DNA from: JABMQB01 sp964408795
GTDB lineage: Bacteria > Bacteroidota > Bacteroidia > Bacteroidales > Prolixibacteraceae
Direction: 5' to 3'
Assembly: GCA_964408795.1 (NCBI GenBank)
Contig: CAYPAW010000060.1
Location: 1-64,000, forward strand
DNA length: 64,000 nucleotides
Part shown: in pieces, positions 25,990 through 35,224 of the stretch
How the letters are laid out: every line of letters starts with the position of its first letter
Position numbering within the stretch: the stretch's first letter is position 1
Position numbers and translations under genes: made by a program
The notes under the pieces: model-generated
Databases searched by the model: none
Told to the model about the DNA's origin: nothing
The model's input: only the letters and a program-made list of their open reading frames with translations

Positions 25990-26376
25990 ATGGAAGTTGT
26001 TAATACGATAGGACGCCGAAAATCAGCCGTTGCTCGTATTTATATAAGCGAAGGCAAAGGAAATATTACCGTTAATAAACAGGACCTGAAGGATTACTTT
26101 ACCACCGGAATCTTGCAATATATAGCTACCCAGCCTTTGGCTCTTCTGGAAGCAACGGATAAATACGATATCAAGGTCAATCTTCATGGCGGTGGATTCA
26201 AAGGTCAGGCCGAAGCCCTGAGACTGGCCATAGCCCGTGCTTTGTCGGGGATGGATCCCGAAACACGTCCTCAGCTCAAAAAAGCCGGATTCCTTACCAG
26301 AGACCCGCGACAGGTCGAAAGAAAAAAACCGGGACAACCAAAAGCACGGAAACGATTCCAATTCTCAAAACGCTAG
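25990..26376 (+). CDS. rpsI: 30S ribosomal protein S9
   Basis: Small-subunit ribosomal protein uS9, 128 residues. It shows the N-terminal GRRKSAVARIYISEGKG, the GGGFKGQAEALRLAIARAL core and the basic tail that ends KARKRFQFSKR and reaches the ribosomal P-site. It follows rplM after 5 nt, the universal pair. The 101-nt gap to rpsB shows no terminator. Confidence 0.99.
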   Translation: MEVVNTIGRRKSAVARIYISEGKGNITVNKQDLKDYFTTGILQYIATQPLALLEATDKYDIKVNLHGGGFKGQAEALRLAIARALSGMDPETRPQLKKAGFLTRDPRQVERKKPGQPKARKRFQFSKR

Positions 26377-26477
26377 CAGACAATTTTTAATAACCAATAT
26401 GGATCTAAAACTGTTGAGATTCATGGAATCAATGACTACTCAGCAGTTGCTTTTAGTTCGATATAAAAAGTAAACAG

Positions 26478-27278
26478 ATGCCAAGAACAAATTTTCAGGA
26501 ATTACTCGATGCCGGAGCACATTTCGGCCACCTTAAAAGAAAATGGAATCCCAACATGGAACCGTATATTTTCATGGAAAAAAACGGGATTCACATTATT
26601 GATTTGCAGAAAACCATCGTAAAGATGGATGAAGCAGCCAATGCACTCAAACAAATTGCCAAATCCGGAAGGAAGATATTGTTTGTAGCGACCAAAAAAC
26701 AGGCCAAGGATATTGTTGCGGAGCTGGTTCAAAAGGTTAACATGCCTTATGTTACCGAACGCTGGCCGGGAGGTCTGTTAACGAATTTTCCAACCATTCG
26801 CAAGGCTGTGAAAAAAATGATCTCCATTGATAAACTAACCAAAGATCCCAGTTGGAATAATCTTTCCAAGCGGGAGAAACTTCAGATTACCCGCCAGCGC
26901 GCCAAACTGGAGAAGGTGCTGGGCAGTATTTCTGATCTGTCCCGTCTTCCGGCTGCTTTGTTTGTGGTCGATGTCCTGAAAGAGAAAATTGCCGTGAGGG
27001 AAGCCAAAAAACTCGGAATACCCGTATTTGCCATGGTTGATACCAATTCAAATCCGGAAGATATCGATTTTGTGATTCCTGCAAACGACGATGCATCCCA
27101 ATCCATTAAACTGATTACGAAAATCATGGTGGATGCGGTGCAGGAAGGCCTTCAGGAACGCAAAACAGAAAGGGAAAAAGAGGAACCAGGAACTTCCAGG
27201 AAGAAAAAAACATCCCGGGCAGATAAAAATACCGACGACGCATACGACGAGGAGGATAACGACGAATCCGAAGAATAA
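26478..27278 (+). CDS. rpsB: 30S ribosomal protein S2
   Basis: Small-subunit ribosomal protein uS2, 266 residues. The core is typical: LLDAGAHFGHLKRKWNPNM, YIFMEKNGIHIIDLQKT, TERWPGGLLTNF and PVFAMVDTNSNPEDIDFVIPANDDA. A charged extension of about 40 residues, basic then strongly acidic (ending EEDNDESEE), follows from around residue 225; tails of this kind are known in Bacteroidota S2. It is followed after 50 nt by tsf, the usual partner. Confidence 0.98.
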   Translation: MPRTNFQELLDAGAHFGHLKRKWNPNMEPYIFMEKNGIHIIDLQKTIVKMDEAANALKQIAKSGRKILFVATKKQAKDIVAELVQKVNMPYVTERWPGGLLTNFPTIRKAVKKMISIDKLTKDPSWNNLSKREKLQITRQRAKLEKVLGSISDLSRLPAALFVVDVLKEKIAVREAKKLGIPVFAMVDTNSNPEDIDFVIPANDDASQSIKLITKIMVDAVQEGLQERKTEREKEEPGTSRKKKTSRADKNTDDAYDEEDNDESEE

Positions 27279-27328
27279 AATCCGCTCGATAAACCAAGTA
27301 TTCATTTTTTTAAACAACATATTTCAGT

Positions 27329-28156
27329 ATGGCATTTCAGACAGCAGATGTAGTTAAATTACGCAAGCATACAGGCGCTGGTATGATGGATTGTAAAAAT
27401 GCACTTACCGAGGCGAAGGGTGACTTTGAAAAGGCAGTTCAAATTATTCGTGAAAAAGGAAAGCTTATTGCCAACAAGCGTTCCGACCGGGAAGCTTCTG
27501 AAGGGGTGGTCCTGGCAAAAGTTACGGATGACAAACAATACGGAGGCATACTGGTTCTCAATTGCGAAACCGATTTTGTAGCTAAAAATGAAAATTTCAT
27601 TGCCTTTGCAGAACAGATCCTTGACCTGGCCCTGGCCAACCAAGCAAACAATCACGATGAGGTAAAGAATCTGCTTCTTGAAGGACGGACTGTGGCTGAA
27701 CAAGTGATCGAACAAACCGGTGTGATTGGTGAAAAACTGGAGCTGACCTATTTCAAAAGAATAGAAGCAGACCGGGTAACATCGTATATTCATCCAGGGA
27801 ATAAGCTTGCAACCATAGTGGGCTTTAATAAGGCAGACGTGGATGCTCAGGTTGCCAAAGATGTGGCTATGCAGATTGCAGCCATGGATCCGGTGAGTAT
27901 CGACAAAGATTCTGTGCCGGCGGAACTGATCGAAAAAGAACGGGAAATTGCCCGGGAAAAATACCGCCAGGAAGGAAAACCCGAATCCATGCTGGATAAT
28001 ATAGCCCAGGGAGCTGTGAATAAGTGGTTTAAGGAAGCAACCCTTTTAAATCAAACCTATGTGAAAGATGGAAAGATCTCGGTCAGAGAATTCCTCGCTC
28101 AGAATGATAAAGACCTCAGGGTAACGGTATTTGACCGGTATACCCTGAATACCTAA
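27329..28156 (+). CDS. tsf: Elongation factor Ts
   Basis: The guanine-nucleotide exchange factor that recycles EF-Tu-GDP, 275 residues. The N-terminal UBA-like module (VVKLRKHTGAGMMDCKNALTEAKGD) and the core NCETDFVAKNENF and HPGNKLATIVGF are diagnostic. It lies 50 nt after rpsB and is closed by a probable intrinsic terminator. Confidence 0.99.
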   Translation: MAFQTADVVKLRKHTGAGMMDCKNALTEAKGDFEKAVQIIREKGKLIANKRSDREASEGVVLAKVTDDKQYGGILVLNCETDFVAKNENFIAFAEQILDLALANQANNHDEVKNLLLEGRTVAEQVIEQTGVIGEKLELTYFKRIEADRVTSYIHPGNKLATIVGFNKADVDAQVAKDVAMQIAAMDPVSIDKDSVPAELIEKEREIAREKYRQEGKPESMLDNIAQGAVNKWFKEATLLNQTYVKDGKISVREFLAQNDKDLRVTVFDRYTLNT

Positions 28157-28181
28157 TATGCTTTTTTGCATAAAAATTATA

Positions 28182-28210
28182 GCCTGGATTTTTTCCGGGC
28201 ATTTTTTTTT
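28182..28210 (+). terminator. Intrinsic terminator after tsf
   Basis: The stem GCCTGGA/TCCGGGC (one G-T pair) around five T, followed by A and a run of nine T, 25 nt after the tsf stop. Confidence 0.85.
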
Positions 28211-28278
28211 CTGACTTCTGACCGGAGAAAGGTCTATTTGGTTACCTTCGTAGGAGAAACTGACAGGTATTTGCAAAG

Positions 28279-28989
28279 ATGGCAAAATACAAACGTATAC
28301 TGTTAAAATTAAGCGGTGAATCGCTGGCCGGTTCACAACAACAGAGCATTGATAACCGGCGGTTGACCACCTATGCCAGGCAGATCGGAGGGGTAGCTGC
28401 CATGGGGGTTCAGATAGGAATTGTGATCGGAGGGGGCAATATCTTCCGGGGACTGAGCGGTGCAGCCAACGGTTTTGACCGGGTGAAAGGAGACCAGATG
28501 GGCATGCTCGCTACAGTAATAAACAGCCTTGCGTTGGATTCTGCCCTGAAAGAAGCGGGTATAAAATCACAACTCCTTACAGCCATCCGTATGGAACCGG
28601 TGGGACAATTCTATACCCGGGAAAAAGCCCTGGAAGCCCTGGAGAAAGGAAAAGTGATCATCCTCGCCGGGGGAACCGGAAACCCCTACTTTACCACCGA
28701 CACTGCAAGCGCCCTGAGGGCTGTCGAAATCCAGGCTGATATTATGATGAAAGGAACCCGGGTAGACGGAATCTATACGGCAGATCCGGAATTGTATCCC
28801 GAAGCACGGAAAATTGAAACCATAACCTTCCGGGAAATGTATAAACAAAACCTGAAAATCATGGACCTTACCGCTACAACCCTCTGCATGGAACAACATA
28901 TGCCGGTACTTGTATTCAATATGGATACCCCGGGAAATCTTGAAAAAGCCGTGAAAGGAGAAAAAATCGGATCGATTGTTTCAGGCTGA
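28279..28989 (+). CDS. pyrH: UMP kinase
   Basis: Phosphorylates UMP to UDP in pyrimidine nucleotide synthesis, using the amino-acid kinase fold. The 236-residue protein shows RILLKLSGESLAG at the N-terminus, the GIVIGGGNIFRG loop, the GTGNPYFTTDTASALRA segment and TRVDGIYTADPE. The pyrH-frr order behind rpsB-tsf is widely conserved. A possible -7 element TACCTTCG lies at 28243-28250. Confidence 0.98.
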   Translation: MAKYKRILLKLSGESLAGSQQQSIDNRRLTTYARQIGGVAAMGVQIGIVIGGGNIFRGLSGAANGFDRVKGDQMGMLATVINSLALDSALKEAGIKSQLLTAIRMEPVGQFYTREKALEALEKGKVIILAGGTGNPYFTTDTASALRAVEIQADIMMKGTRVDGIYTADPELYPEARKIETITFREMYKQNLKIMDLTATTLCMEQHMPVLVFNMDTPGNLEKAVKGEKIGSIVSG

Positions 28990-29026
28990 CATCTCCTTCC
29001 TTCACATGAAATTTTATGTAAAAATT

Positions 29027-29087
29027 TCACTACTGTCCGGGGAATAAATAGTAAATGGGTTAAGCCCGCGATCATTACGGGATCAAT
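29027..29087 (+). repeat. 62-nt dispersed repeat, copy B
   Basis: This segment between pyrH and frr is the inverted counterpart of 22439-22500, about 95 percent identical with one single-base gap. A direct repeat of GGGGTTAAT (29102-29110 and 29121-29129) lies just downstream. It resembles an intergenic REP unit. Confidence 0.85.
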
Positions 29088-29143
29088 AGCTCCTTAAGGC
29101 CGGGGTTAATCCTACCCTAAGGGGTTAATTTTTATCATGCTCG

Positions 29144-29175
29144 TTTCATGTTTTTAAAAAAATCCTATATATTTG
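29144..29175 (+). promoter_or_regulatory. Promoter of frr
   Basis: A perfect -7 TATATTTG at 29168-29175, with an imperfect -33 TTTC about 20 nt upstream. The frr start codon is 33 nt downstream of the -7 element. Confidence 0.6.
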
Positions 29176-29207
29176 AACTGTCTGTAGTTGAAAAGGACAG
29201 ATAACGT

Positions 29208-29771
29208 ATGCAGGAAGAAGCCGATTTTGTAATAGCGCAGTGTGAAGAGCAGATGAATGCTGCCATTAAACATCTGGAGAAAGAACTGGTACATATCAGA
29301 GCCGGAGTTGCTTCTCCGGCTATGTTGGATGGCGTACTGGTGGAGTATTATGGAACAAAGACTCCGTTGAATCAGGTGTCAAATGTCAGTACACCGGATC
29401 CACGTACCCTCGCTATTCAACCCTGGGAGAAAAGACTGATTCCCGATATTGAAAAAGCAATCCTGGCTGCCAACCTGGGTTTTAATCCTGAGAACAACGG
29501 GGAAATAATACGGATTAACATTCCTGTTCTGACGGAAGAAAGACGTAAAGATCTTGTTAAGCAGGTACATAAAGAGGGCGAAGCAGCGCGTGTCAGTATC
29601 CGGACGGCAAGAAAAGAAGCCAATGACAATCTGCGAAAATTACAGAAAGAAGGATTGTCGGAAGATCTCGAAAAAGATTCCGAAACAAAAGTTCAGGAAT
29701 TAACCGATGATTTTGTAAAAAAAATTAATACCTTAGTGGATGCTAAGGAAAAAGATATTTTAACAATTTAA
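29208..29771 (+). CDS. frr: Ribosome recycling factor
   Basis: Dissociates the post-termination ribosome together with EF-G. The 187-residue length and the three-helix plus beta domain pattern are typical. Conserved stretches include LVHIRAGVASPAMLDGVLVEYYG, IQPWEKRLIPDIEKAI and IRINIPVLTEERRKDLVKQVHKEGE. It is separated from pyrH by a 218-nt gap that contains the repeat and its own promoter, so it is probably transcribed independently. An intrinsic terminator follows. Confidence 0.99.
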   Translation: MQEEADFVIAQCEEQMNAAIKHLEKELVHIRAGVASPAMLDGVLVEYYGTKTPLNQVSNVSTPDPRTLAIQPWEKRLIPDIEKAILAANLGFNPENNGEIIRINIPVLTEERRKDLVKQVHKEGEAARVSIRTARKEANDNLRKLQKEGLSEDLEKDSETKVQELTDDFVKKINTLVDAKEKDILTI

Positions 29772-29824
29772 TTGTTTCTAGTTTTCTGTTTTCTGAACAT
29801 TGTTTAATTGTTTTCATGGCTTTG

Positions 29825-29854
29825 AGGCAGCTTGCATAAGCTGCCTTTTTTTTT
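29825..29854 (+). terminator. Intrinsic terminator after frr
   Basis: A 9-bp perfect stem AGGCAGCTT/AAGCTGCCT with loop GCAT and eight T directly after it. Confidence 0.93.
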
Positions 29855-29983
29855 ACCCGGTTGGTTTTTCAACACCGCCCCGGAGTTTTGCTCTCCCCAT
29901 TTGTATTTTCGTCACCAAAAGAAAAGAAGGATTCAAATCAATTTGTTATCTTAGGGCGGAAAATTCAATATAAACATAGATTC

Positions 29984-31114
29984 ATGAAAGTGAAAACCTG
30001 GTTTTTTATTCTGCTTATGATAGCATCGGTTTCGTGTGTTCAGGAAGAGGCTGAACCGGAGCTTGTTTCCGGAGAAAATTTTCATACGGAAGCCGGGGGC
30101 ATCCCGATAAGTTTGTATACCCTGAGAAATGCGCATGGCCTGGTTACACAGATCACCAATTACGGAGGGAAAATTGTGTCTCTATGGGTTCCTGATAAAA
30201 ACGGGAATCTGGCAGATATTGTTCTGGGGTATAATACCATTGATGCCTATTTTCATTCAGGAGAAGTCTATTTCGGGGCCCTGATAGGACGATACGGGAA
30301 CCGGATTGCGCATGCCCGGTTTCAGCTAAATGACACGACTTATACTCTGGCTGCAAATGACGGGAAAAATCATCTCCACGGAGGAATCAAAGGGTTTCAT
30401 GCCGTAACCTGGAATGCCGAACAACCCGACAGCCAGACACTGGTTCTCACCTATACATCGCCGGACATGGAAGAAGGCTATCCCGGAACCCTGGATGTTA
30501 AAGTGCAATATACCTTAACCGATGCCAATGCTTTAAAAATTGAATATTGGGCTACTACAGATAAGCCGACCCCGGTAAATCTTACCTCCCATTCTTTTTT
30601 CAACCTGAAAGGGGAAGGCCAGGGGACCATAACCGACCACCTGATGCAGATCAATGCCGAAAGGTATACTCCGGTAGATTCGGGTTTGATCCCTCTGGGT
30701 ATTCTGGCTCCTGTTGAAGATACACCGTTGGATTTTCGGGAGCTTACACCCATCGGGGAACGAATAAACGATGACTTCGAACAGCTTGCTTTCGGAAAGG
30801 GATACGACCATAATTATGTGATTCATTCATCAGAGGAGAATGTGCATTTTGCAGCAAGAGTAGTCGAACCCCTTTCAGGAAGAACAATGGAAGTCTATAC
30901 CAATGAGCCGGGAATTCAGTTTTATAGCGGGAATTTCCTGAACGGCACGGAAACAGGAAAATCCGGGAACCCCTATCATTTCAGGGACGCTTTTTGTCTC
31001 GAAACACAGCATTTCCCAAACAGCCCGAATCAGGAAAATTTTCCTTCAACCATTCTTCATCCGGGAGAAGAGTATTATTCGGTTTGTGAGTATCGTTTTG
31101 GAATAGAAAAATAA
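29984..31114 (+). CDS. galM: Aldose 1-epimerase (mutarotase), lipoprotein
   Basis: Interconverts alpha and beta anomers of aldoses such as galactose or glucose. With the ATG at 29984 it has 376 residues and starts with a lipoprotein signal (MKVKTWFFILLMIASVSC), so it should be anchored in the periplasmic space, as in many Bacteroidota. Family residues are visible in RYGNRIAHARFQL, HLHGGIKGF, NLTSHSFFNLKG with the catalytic His, GKGYDHNYV and the late TQHFPNSPN with the Glu in CLET. An upstream in-frame start at 29861 would destroy the signal peptide and is rejected. No sugar operon surrounds it. Confidence 0.95.
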   Translation: MKVKTWFFILLMIASVSCVQEEAEPELVSGENFHTEAGGIPISLYTLRNAHGLVTQITNYGGKIVSLWVPDKNGNLADIVLGYNTIDAYFHSGEVYFGALIGRYGNRIAHARFQLNDTTYTLAANDGKNHLHGGIKGFHAVTWNAEQPDSQTLVLTYTSPDMEEGYPGTLDVKVQYTLTDANALKIEYWATTDKPTPVNLTSHSFFNLKGEGQGTITDHLMQINAERYTPVDSGLIPLGILAPVEDTPLDFRELTPIGERINDDFEQLAFGKGYDHNYVIHSSEENVHFAARVVEPLSGRTMEVYTNEPGIQFYSGNFLNGTETGKSGNPYHFRDAFCLETQHFPNSPNQENFPSTILHPGEEYYSVCEYRFGIEK

Positions 31115-31136
31115 GACTCCGGAGACGGTTCACAGG

Positions 31137-31168
31137 AACCGAAAACCGGTTGTTTTTTTATAACCGGT
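31137..31168 (+). terminator. Probable terminator after galM
   Basis: AACCG/CGGTT forms a short stem before a run of seven T. An alternative 7-bp stem ACCGGTT/AACCGGT encloses the T-run. Confidence 0.6.
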
Positions 31169-31230
31169 CTGTCTGCATTTTCGGCTGTAATTCATCCTTT
31201 TCCGGAAGACTCCTTCCTTAAAAAAATTTC

Positions 31231-31238
31231 TATATTTG
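31231..31238 (+). promoter_or_regulatory. -7 promoter element for ileS
   Basis: TATATTTG matches TAnnTTTG exactly, 35 nt before the ileS ATG. The -33 position is not a good match. Confidence 0.55.
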
Positions 31239-31273
31239 TACATTTTTTACAATACGGTTTTAACAGCATCAGA

Positions 31274-34200
31274 ATGAACAAGAAGTTTCAGGAGTATAAA
31301 CAATTGAATCTTTCGGCGATCCATCAGGAGGTTTTAAAACAATGGGAGGAGGAGGATACTTTTCACCGGAGCATTGCATCGCGTGAGGGGCATAAGAAAT
31401 TTATTTTTTACGAAGGGCCTCCTTCGGCCAACGGAATGCCTGGCATTCACCATGTAATGTCCCGGACCCTAAAAGATATATTCTGTCGCTACAAAACCAT
31501 GAAGGGATTTCGCGTGCACCGCAAAGCAGGATGGGATACCCATGGGCTTCCTGTGGAACTTAGTGTGGAAAAATCGTTGAATATTACCAAAGAAGATATT
31601 GGGGAGAAAATTTCGGTTGAGGACTTCAACAAAGCCTGTCGTACCGAAGTCATGAAATACACCCGGGAATGGGAGGAGCTGACCCGAATAATGGGGTATT
31701 GGATTACCATGGATGATCCATATATTACCTATGACAGCCGGTATATTGAGACGGTATGGTGGTTGTTAAAGCAAATATACAACAAGGGGTTGATGTACAA
31801 GGGATATACGATACAGCCCTATTCCCCGGCGGCGGGAACCGGCCTGAGTTCGCATGAACTGAACCAACCCGGATGTTATAAGGATGTTCAGGATACTACC
31901 GTTGTGGCTCAATTCAAAGTGATCCGGAATGAACGTTCGGAATTTTTGTTTGAGAACATCAACAGCGAGCTTTTCTTTTTGGCGTGGACCACCACTCCAT
32001 GGACGCTCCCCTCTAATACTGCCTTATGTGTGGGCCCTTCCATACGCTATGTACAAGTAAAAACCTTTAATCCTTACACAGGGAAACCGGTTGTTCTAAT
32101 CCTGGCTAAGGAACTGCTGAATACCTATTTTCATGGTATTCAGGGGGAACCGGATACGGATACGTTTAAACCCGGAGATAAAAAATTGCCCTTTAAGGTA
32201 ATCGGAGAATACCCGGGGAATGACCTTAAAGGAATTCAGTATGAGCAGCTTATCGATTGGGTCAAACCCGAAGGAAAAGCGTTTGAGGTGATTGGCGGAG
32301 ATTTTGTGACCACCGAAGAAGGTACCGGCATTGTGCATATTGCTCCTACGTTTGGTGCGGATGATGACAAAGTAGGCAAACAGAACAACATAGCTCCTTT
32401 ATTGATTTTGGATAAAGAGGGCAGATCCCAACCCCTGGTAGATAAAAAAGGCCGGTTCTTTAAAACCGAAAATATGGCCGGTGCCTTTGTGAAGAAAAAT
32501 GTGAATCTTGAGAAATACAGGCCATTTGCCGGACGATATGTAAAAAATGCTTACGATGTGAACCTTACTGAAAATGAAGATACCATTGATGTGGATATAG
32601 CAGTGATGCTTAAAATGGAGAACAAAGCTTTCAAAATTGAAAAACACACCCACAATTATCCGCATTGCTGGAGGACGGATAAGCCGGTGCTCTATTATCC
32701 TCTGGATTCATGGTTTATAAAAACAACGGCAGTCAAGGATCAATTGGTTGCTTTGAACAATACCATCAACTGGAAACCTCCCTCTACGGGATCCGGGAGG
32801 TTTGGCAATTGGCTTGAGAACCTGGTCGACTGGAATCTCAGCCGTTCCCGTTTTTGGGGTACTCCCCTTCCGATATGGAGAACCGAAGATGGTTCGGAAG
32901 AGATCTGCATTGGATCGGCTGAAGAATTGATGGCTGAGATCCGAAAATCCATAGCAGCTGGTTTTATGGATAAGAATCCCTATGCAGGTTTTACACCCGG
33001 GAATTACACCCGGGAAAATTATGCACTCCTGGATCTTCACAAACCCTATATTGACAGTGTGGTCCTGGTTTCGCCTTCCGGAGAAAAGATGTTCCGGGAA
33101 CCGGATCTGATCGATGTATGGTTCGACTCCGGATCTATGCCGTATGCGCAGTATCATTACCCGTTTGAATCCAGGGATCTCTTTAACCAGGTTTTTCCCG
33201 CCGATTTTATTGCCGAGGGAGTCGATCAGACCCGGGGTTGGTTTTTTACTCTTCATGCCATTGCCACCATGGTTGATGGATCGGTATCCTTCAGGAATAT
33301 CATTGCCAACGGATTGATCCTCGATAAAAAAGGAAATAAAATGTCTAAACGGCTGGGCAACGCCATTGATCCTTTTGATACCATTGAAAAATATGGATCG
33401 GATCCGTTACGCTGGTACCTGATCACCAACGCCCAACCCTGGGATAACCTGAAATTCGATATCGACGGCGTGGAAGAGGTGAAACGTAAATTCTTCGGAA
33501 CCCTTTATAATACCTACAATTTTTTTGCCCTGTATGCTAACATCGATCAGTTTACCTATGAAGAAGCGGAAATACCGGTCTCGGAAAGGCCGGAACTGGA
33601 CCGGTGGATCATTTCTTTGCTGCATACATTGATCAACGAAGTACATCTGAGTTATGAAAATTATGAACCTACGCGTGCAGGCAGAGCCATAGCCGAATTT
33701 GTAACTGAAAATCTGAGCAACTGGTTTGTTCGGCTAAGCCGTAAACGGTACTGGGGGGGCGATTATGACAAAGATAAAATATCGGCCTACCAGACCCTGT
33801 ATACCTGCCTGGTTACCCTAGCTAAATTGATGGCCCCCATCGTTCCCTTTTATGCAGAACGGTTATTTTCCGACCTGAACCATGTAACCCGAAAAGAAAA
33901 CATACAAAGCGTACATCTTACCGATTTTCCTGAATGCTCAGAAGAACAGATTGATAAAGACCTGGAAGAAAAAATGGCCTTAGCCCAAAAAGCCTCCTCC
34001 ATGATTCTTGCCCTTCGCAGAAAAGAAAAAATCAAAGTACGACAACCCCTGTCAAAAATTATGGTGCCGGTTTTAGACGAGCATTTCAAAGAACAATTGG
34101 ATGCAGTGAAAGAGATCATTCTGACGGAAGTGAATGTTAAAACAGTAGAATATCTGCACGATACAACCGGAATAATCAAAAAGAAGATTAAACCGGATTT

Positions 34201-34711
34201 TAAAAAACTAGGCCCCCGGTATGGGAAATTGATGAAGACCATAACCGCTGAAATCGCTGAGTTTACACAAACGGATATCGCAGAACTGGAAGAAAAAGGA
34301 TTCAAAAAGATCCGGGCCGGGGATCATGCATTGGATATATCCCTTGAAGATGTGGACATTACAACGGAGGATATTCCGGGGTGGACCGTTGCTACGGATG
34401 GAAACCTGACCATTGCTCTGGATATTCATATTACAGAACAATTGAAACAGGAGGGCATTGCACGCGAATTGGTCAACAAAATTCAAAATATCCGGAAAGA
34501 GAGCGATTTTGAAGTTACCGACAGAATCCGGCTTCAGATCCAAAAACAGGACGCACTGAATGACGCAATTACCCATTATAAAAAGTATATATGTGACCAG
34601 ACGCTCGCTACTGAATTGAAACTTATGGATCATTTAGTGCGTAGTGAATCCAGAGTAGTGGAAGTGGAGGAAAATATTGTGACGTGGATAAAGGTCGAGA
34701 AATTTAAATAA
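31274..34711 (+). CDS. ileS: Isoleucyl-tRNA synthetase
   Basis: Charges tRNA-Ile, with a class Ia fold and an editing domain. The 1145-residue protein is the long, eukaryote-like type usual in Bacteroidota; that type is known from other bacteria for low mupirocin sensitivity, which is only an inference here. The HIGH-type motif appears as PSANGMPGIHHVMSRTLKD, GWDTHGLPVE follows, and the KMSKS loop reads KMSKRLGN. The anticodon-binding region (ELDRWIISLLHTLINEV) and a C-terminal domain complete it. It starts 35 nt after a promoter -7 element, and a DksA-like gene follows. Confidence 0.98.
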   Translation: MNKKFQEYKQLNLSAIHQEVLKQWEEEDTFHRSIASREGHKKFIFYEGPPSANGMPGIHHVMSRTLKDIFCRYKTMKGFRVHRKAGWDTHGLPVELSVEKSLNITKEDIGEKISVEDFNKACRTEVMKYTREWEELTRIMGYWITMDDPYITYDSRYIETVWWLLKQIYNKGLMYKGYTIQPYSPAAGTGLSSHELNQPGCYKDVQDTTVVAQFKVIRNERSEFLFENINSELFFLAWTTTPWTLPSNTALCVGPSIRYVQVKTFNPYTGKPVVLILAKELLNTYFHGIQGEPDTDTFKPGDKKLPFKVIGEYPGNDLKGIQYEQLIDWVKPEGKAFEVIGGDFVTTEEGTGIVHIAPTFGADDDKVGKQNNIAPLLILDKEGRSQPLVDKKGRFFKTENMAGAFVKKNVNLEKYRPFAGRYVKNAYDVNLTENEDTIDVDIAVMLKMENKAFKIEKHTHNYPHCWRTDKPVLYYPLDSWFIKTTAVKDQLVALNNTINWKPPSTGSGRFGNWLENLVDWNLSRSRFWGTPLPIWRTEDGSEEICIGSAEELMAEIRKSIAAGFMDKNPYAGFTPGNYTRENYALLDLHKPYIDSVVLVSPSGEKMFREPDLIDVWFDSGSMPYAQYHYPFESRDLFNQVFPADFIAEGVDQTRGWFFTLHAIATMVDGSVSFRNIIANGLILDKKGNKMSKRLGNAIDPFDTIEKYGSDPLRWYLITNAQPWDNLKFDIDGVEEVKRKFFGTLYNTYNFFALYANIDQFTYEEAEIPVSERPELDRWIISLLHTLINEVHLSYENYEPTRAGRAIAEFVTENLSNWFVRLSRKRYWGGDYDKDKISAYQTLYTCLVTLAKLMAPIVPFYAERLFSDLNHVTRKENIQSVHLTDFPECSEEQIDKDLEEKMALAQKASSMILALRRKEKIKVRQPLSKIMVPVLDEHFKEQLDAVKEIILTEVNVKTVEYLHDTTGIIKKKIKPDFKKLGPRYGKLMKTITAEIAEFTQTDIAELEEKGFKKIRAGDHALDISLEDVDITTEDIPGWTVATDGNLTIALDIHITEQLKQEGIARELVNKIQNIRKESDFEVTDRIRLQIQKQDALNDAITHYKKYICDQTLATELKLMDHLVRSESRVVEVEENIVTWIKVEKFK

Positions 34712-34768
34712 TAAGTTCTATATTTAGATGCGGGAATGAGTCCGTATTTATATTAAAAATGTTGGAAT

Positions 34769-35146
34769 ATGAGTGAAAAGAAAAGATATTCGGATGAGGA
34801 ACTGGCTGAGTTTAAAAAGATTATTCTTGACAAACTCGAAAAAGCCCAGGAGGATTATTCCATGTACCGGAATTCGATTACCCACAGTGACGGGAACGAT
34901 ACACAGGATACTTCACCAACCTTTAAAGTGCTCGAAGAAGGAGCTGCAACCCTGTCGAAGGAAGAAGCCGGAAAACTGGCTCAAAGACAACTAAAGTTTA
35001 TCCAGCATCTACAGGCTGCCCTGGTACGGATTGAAAACAAAACCTATGGAATCTGTCGGGAAACAGGAAAATTGATCTCCAAGGAACGACTCCGTGCGGT
35101 GCCGCATGCGACCCTCTGTATTGATGCAAAAAAAGGTAAAAATTGA
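34769..35146 (+). CDS. TraR/DksA family zinc-finger protein
   Basis: A 125-residue protein of the DksA/TraR family, which binds RNA polymerase near its secondary channel. An N-terminal coiled-coil-like helix pair (YSDEELAEFKKIILDKLEKAQ and LSKEEAGKLAQRQLKFIQHLQAAL) is followed by the finger YGICRETGKLISKERLRAVPHATLC. Of the four Cys expected in classical DksA only two positions carry Cys, as in many Bacteroidota members, so zinc binding may differ. The tip residues of E. coli DksA are not conserved in an obvious way. Its place between ileS and lspA is a common Bacteroidota arrangement. Confidence 0.9.
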   Translation: MSEKKRYSDEELAEFKKIILDKLEKAQEDYSMYRNSITHSDGNDTQDTSPTFKVLEEGAATLSKEEAGKLAQRQLKFIQHLQAALVRIENKTYGICRETGKLISKERLRAVPHATLCIDAKKGKN

Positions 35147-35224
35147 AAAACCTCAGGATCCTACCGATGAATAACAGATCCGTGGCAGGTGTTGATAAAA
35201 GCTTGGTTTCCCAAAAAGTACAGG

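Noticed and set aside
29861..29983. Earlier start for the aldose epimerase
   Set aside because: It would bury the lipoprotein signal peptide behind 41 residues and starts just after the frr terminator.
32708..33256. Minus-strand frame of 182 codons inside ileS
   Set aside because: Shadow of a conserved gene. Similar shadows lie inside the adaptor gene (5974-6591), ribE (37691-38260) and atpD (45165-45713).
35189..35224. GTG start 12 codons upstream of lspA
   Set aside because: The added sequence is unlike any lspA N-terminus, and the ATG at 35225 is preceded by AGG.
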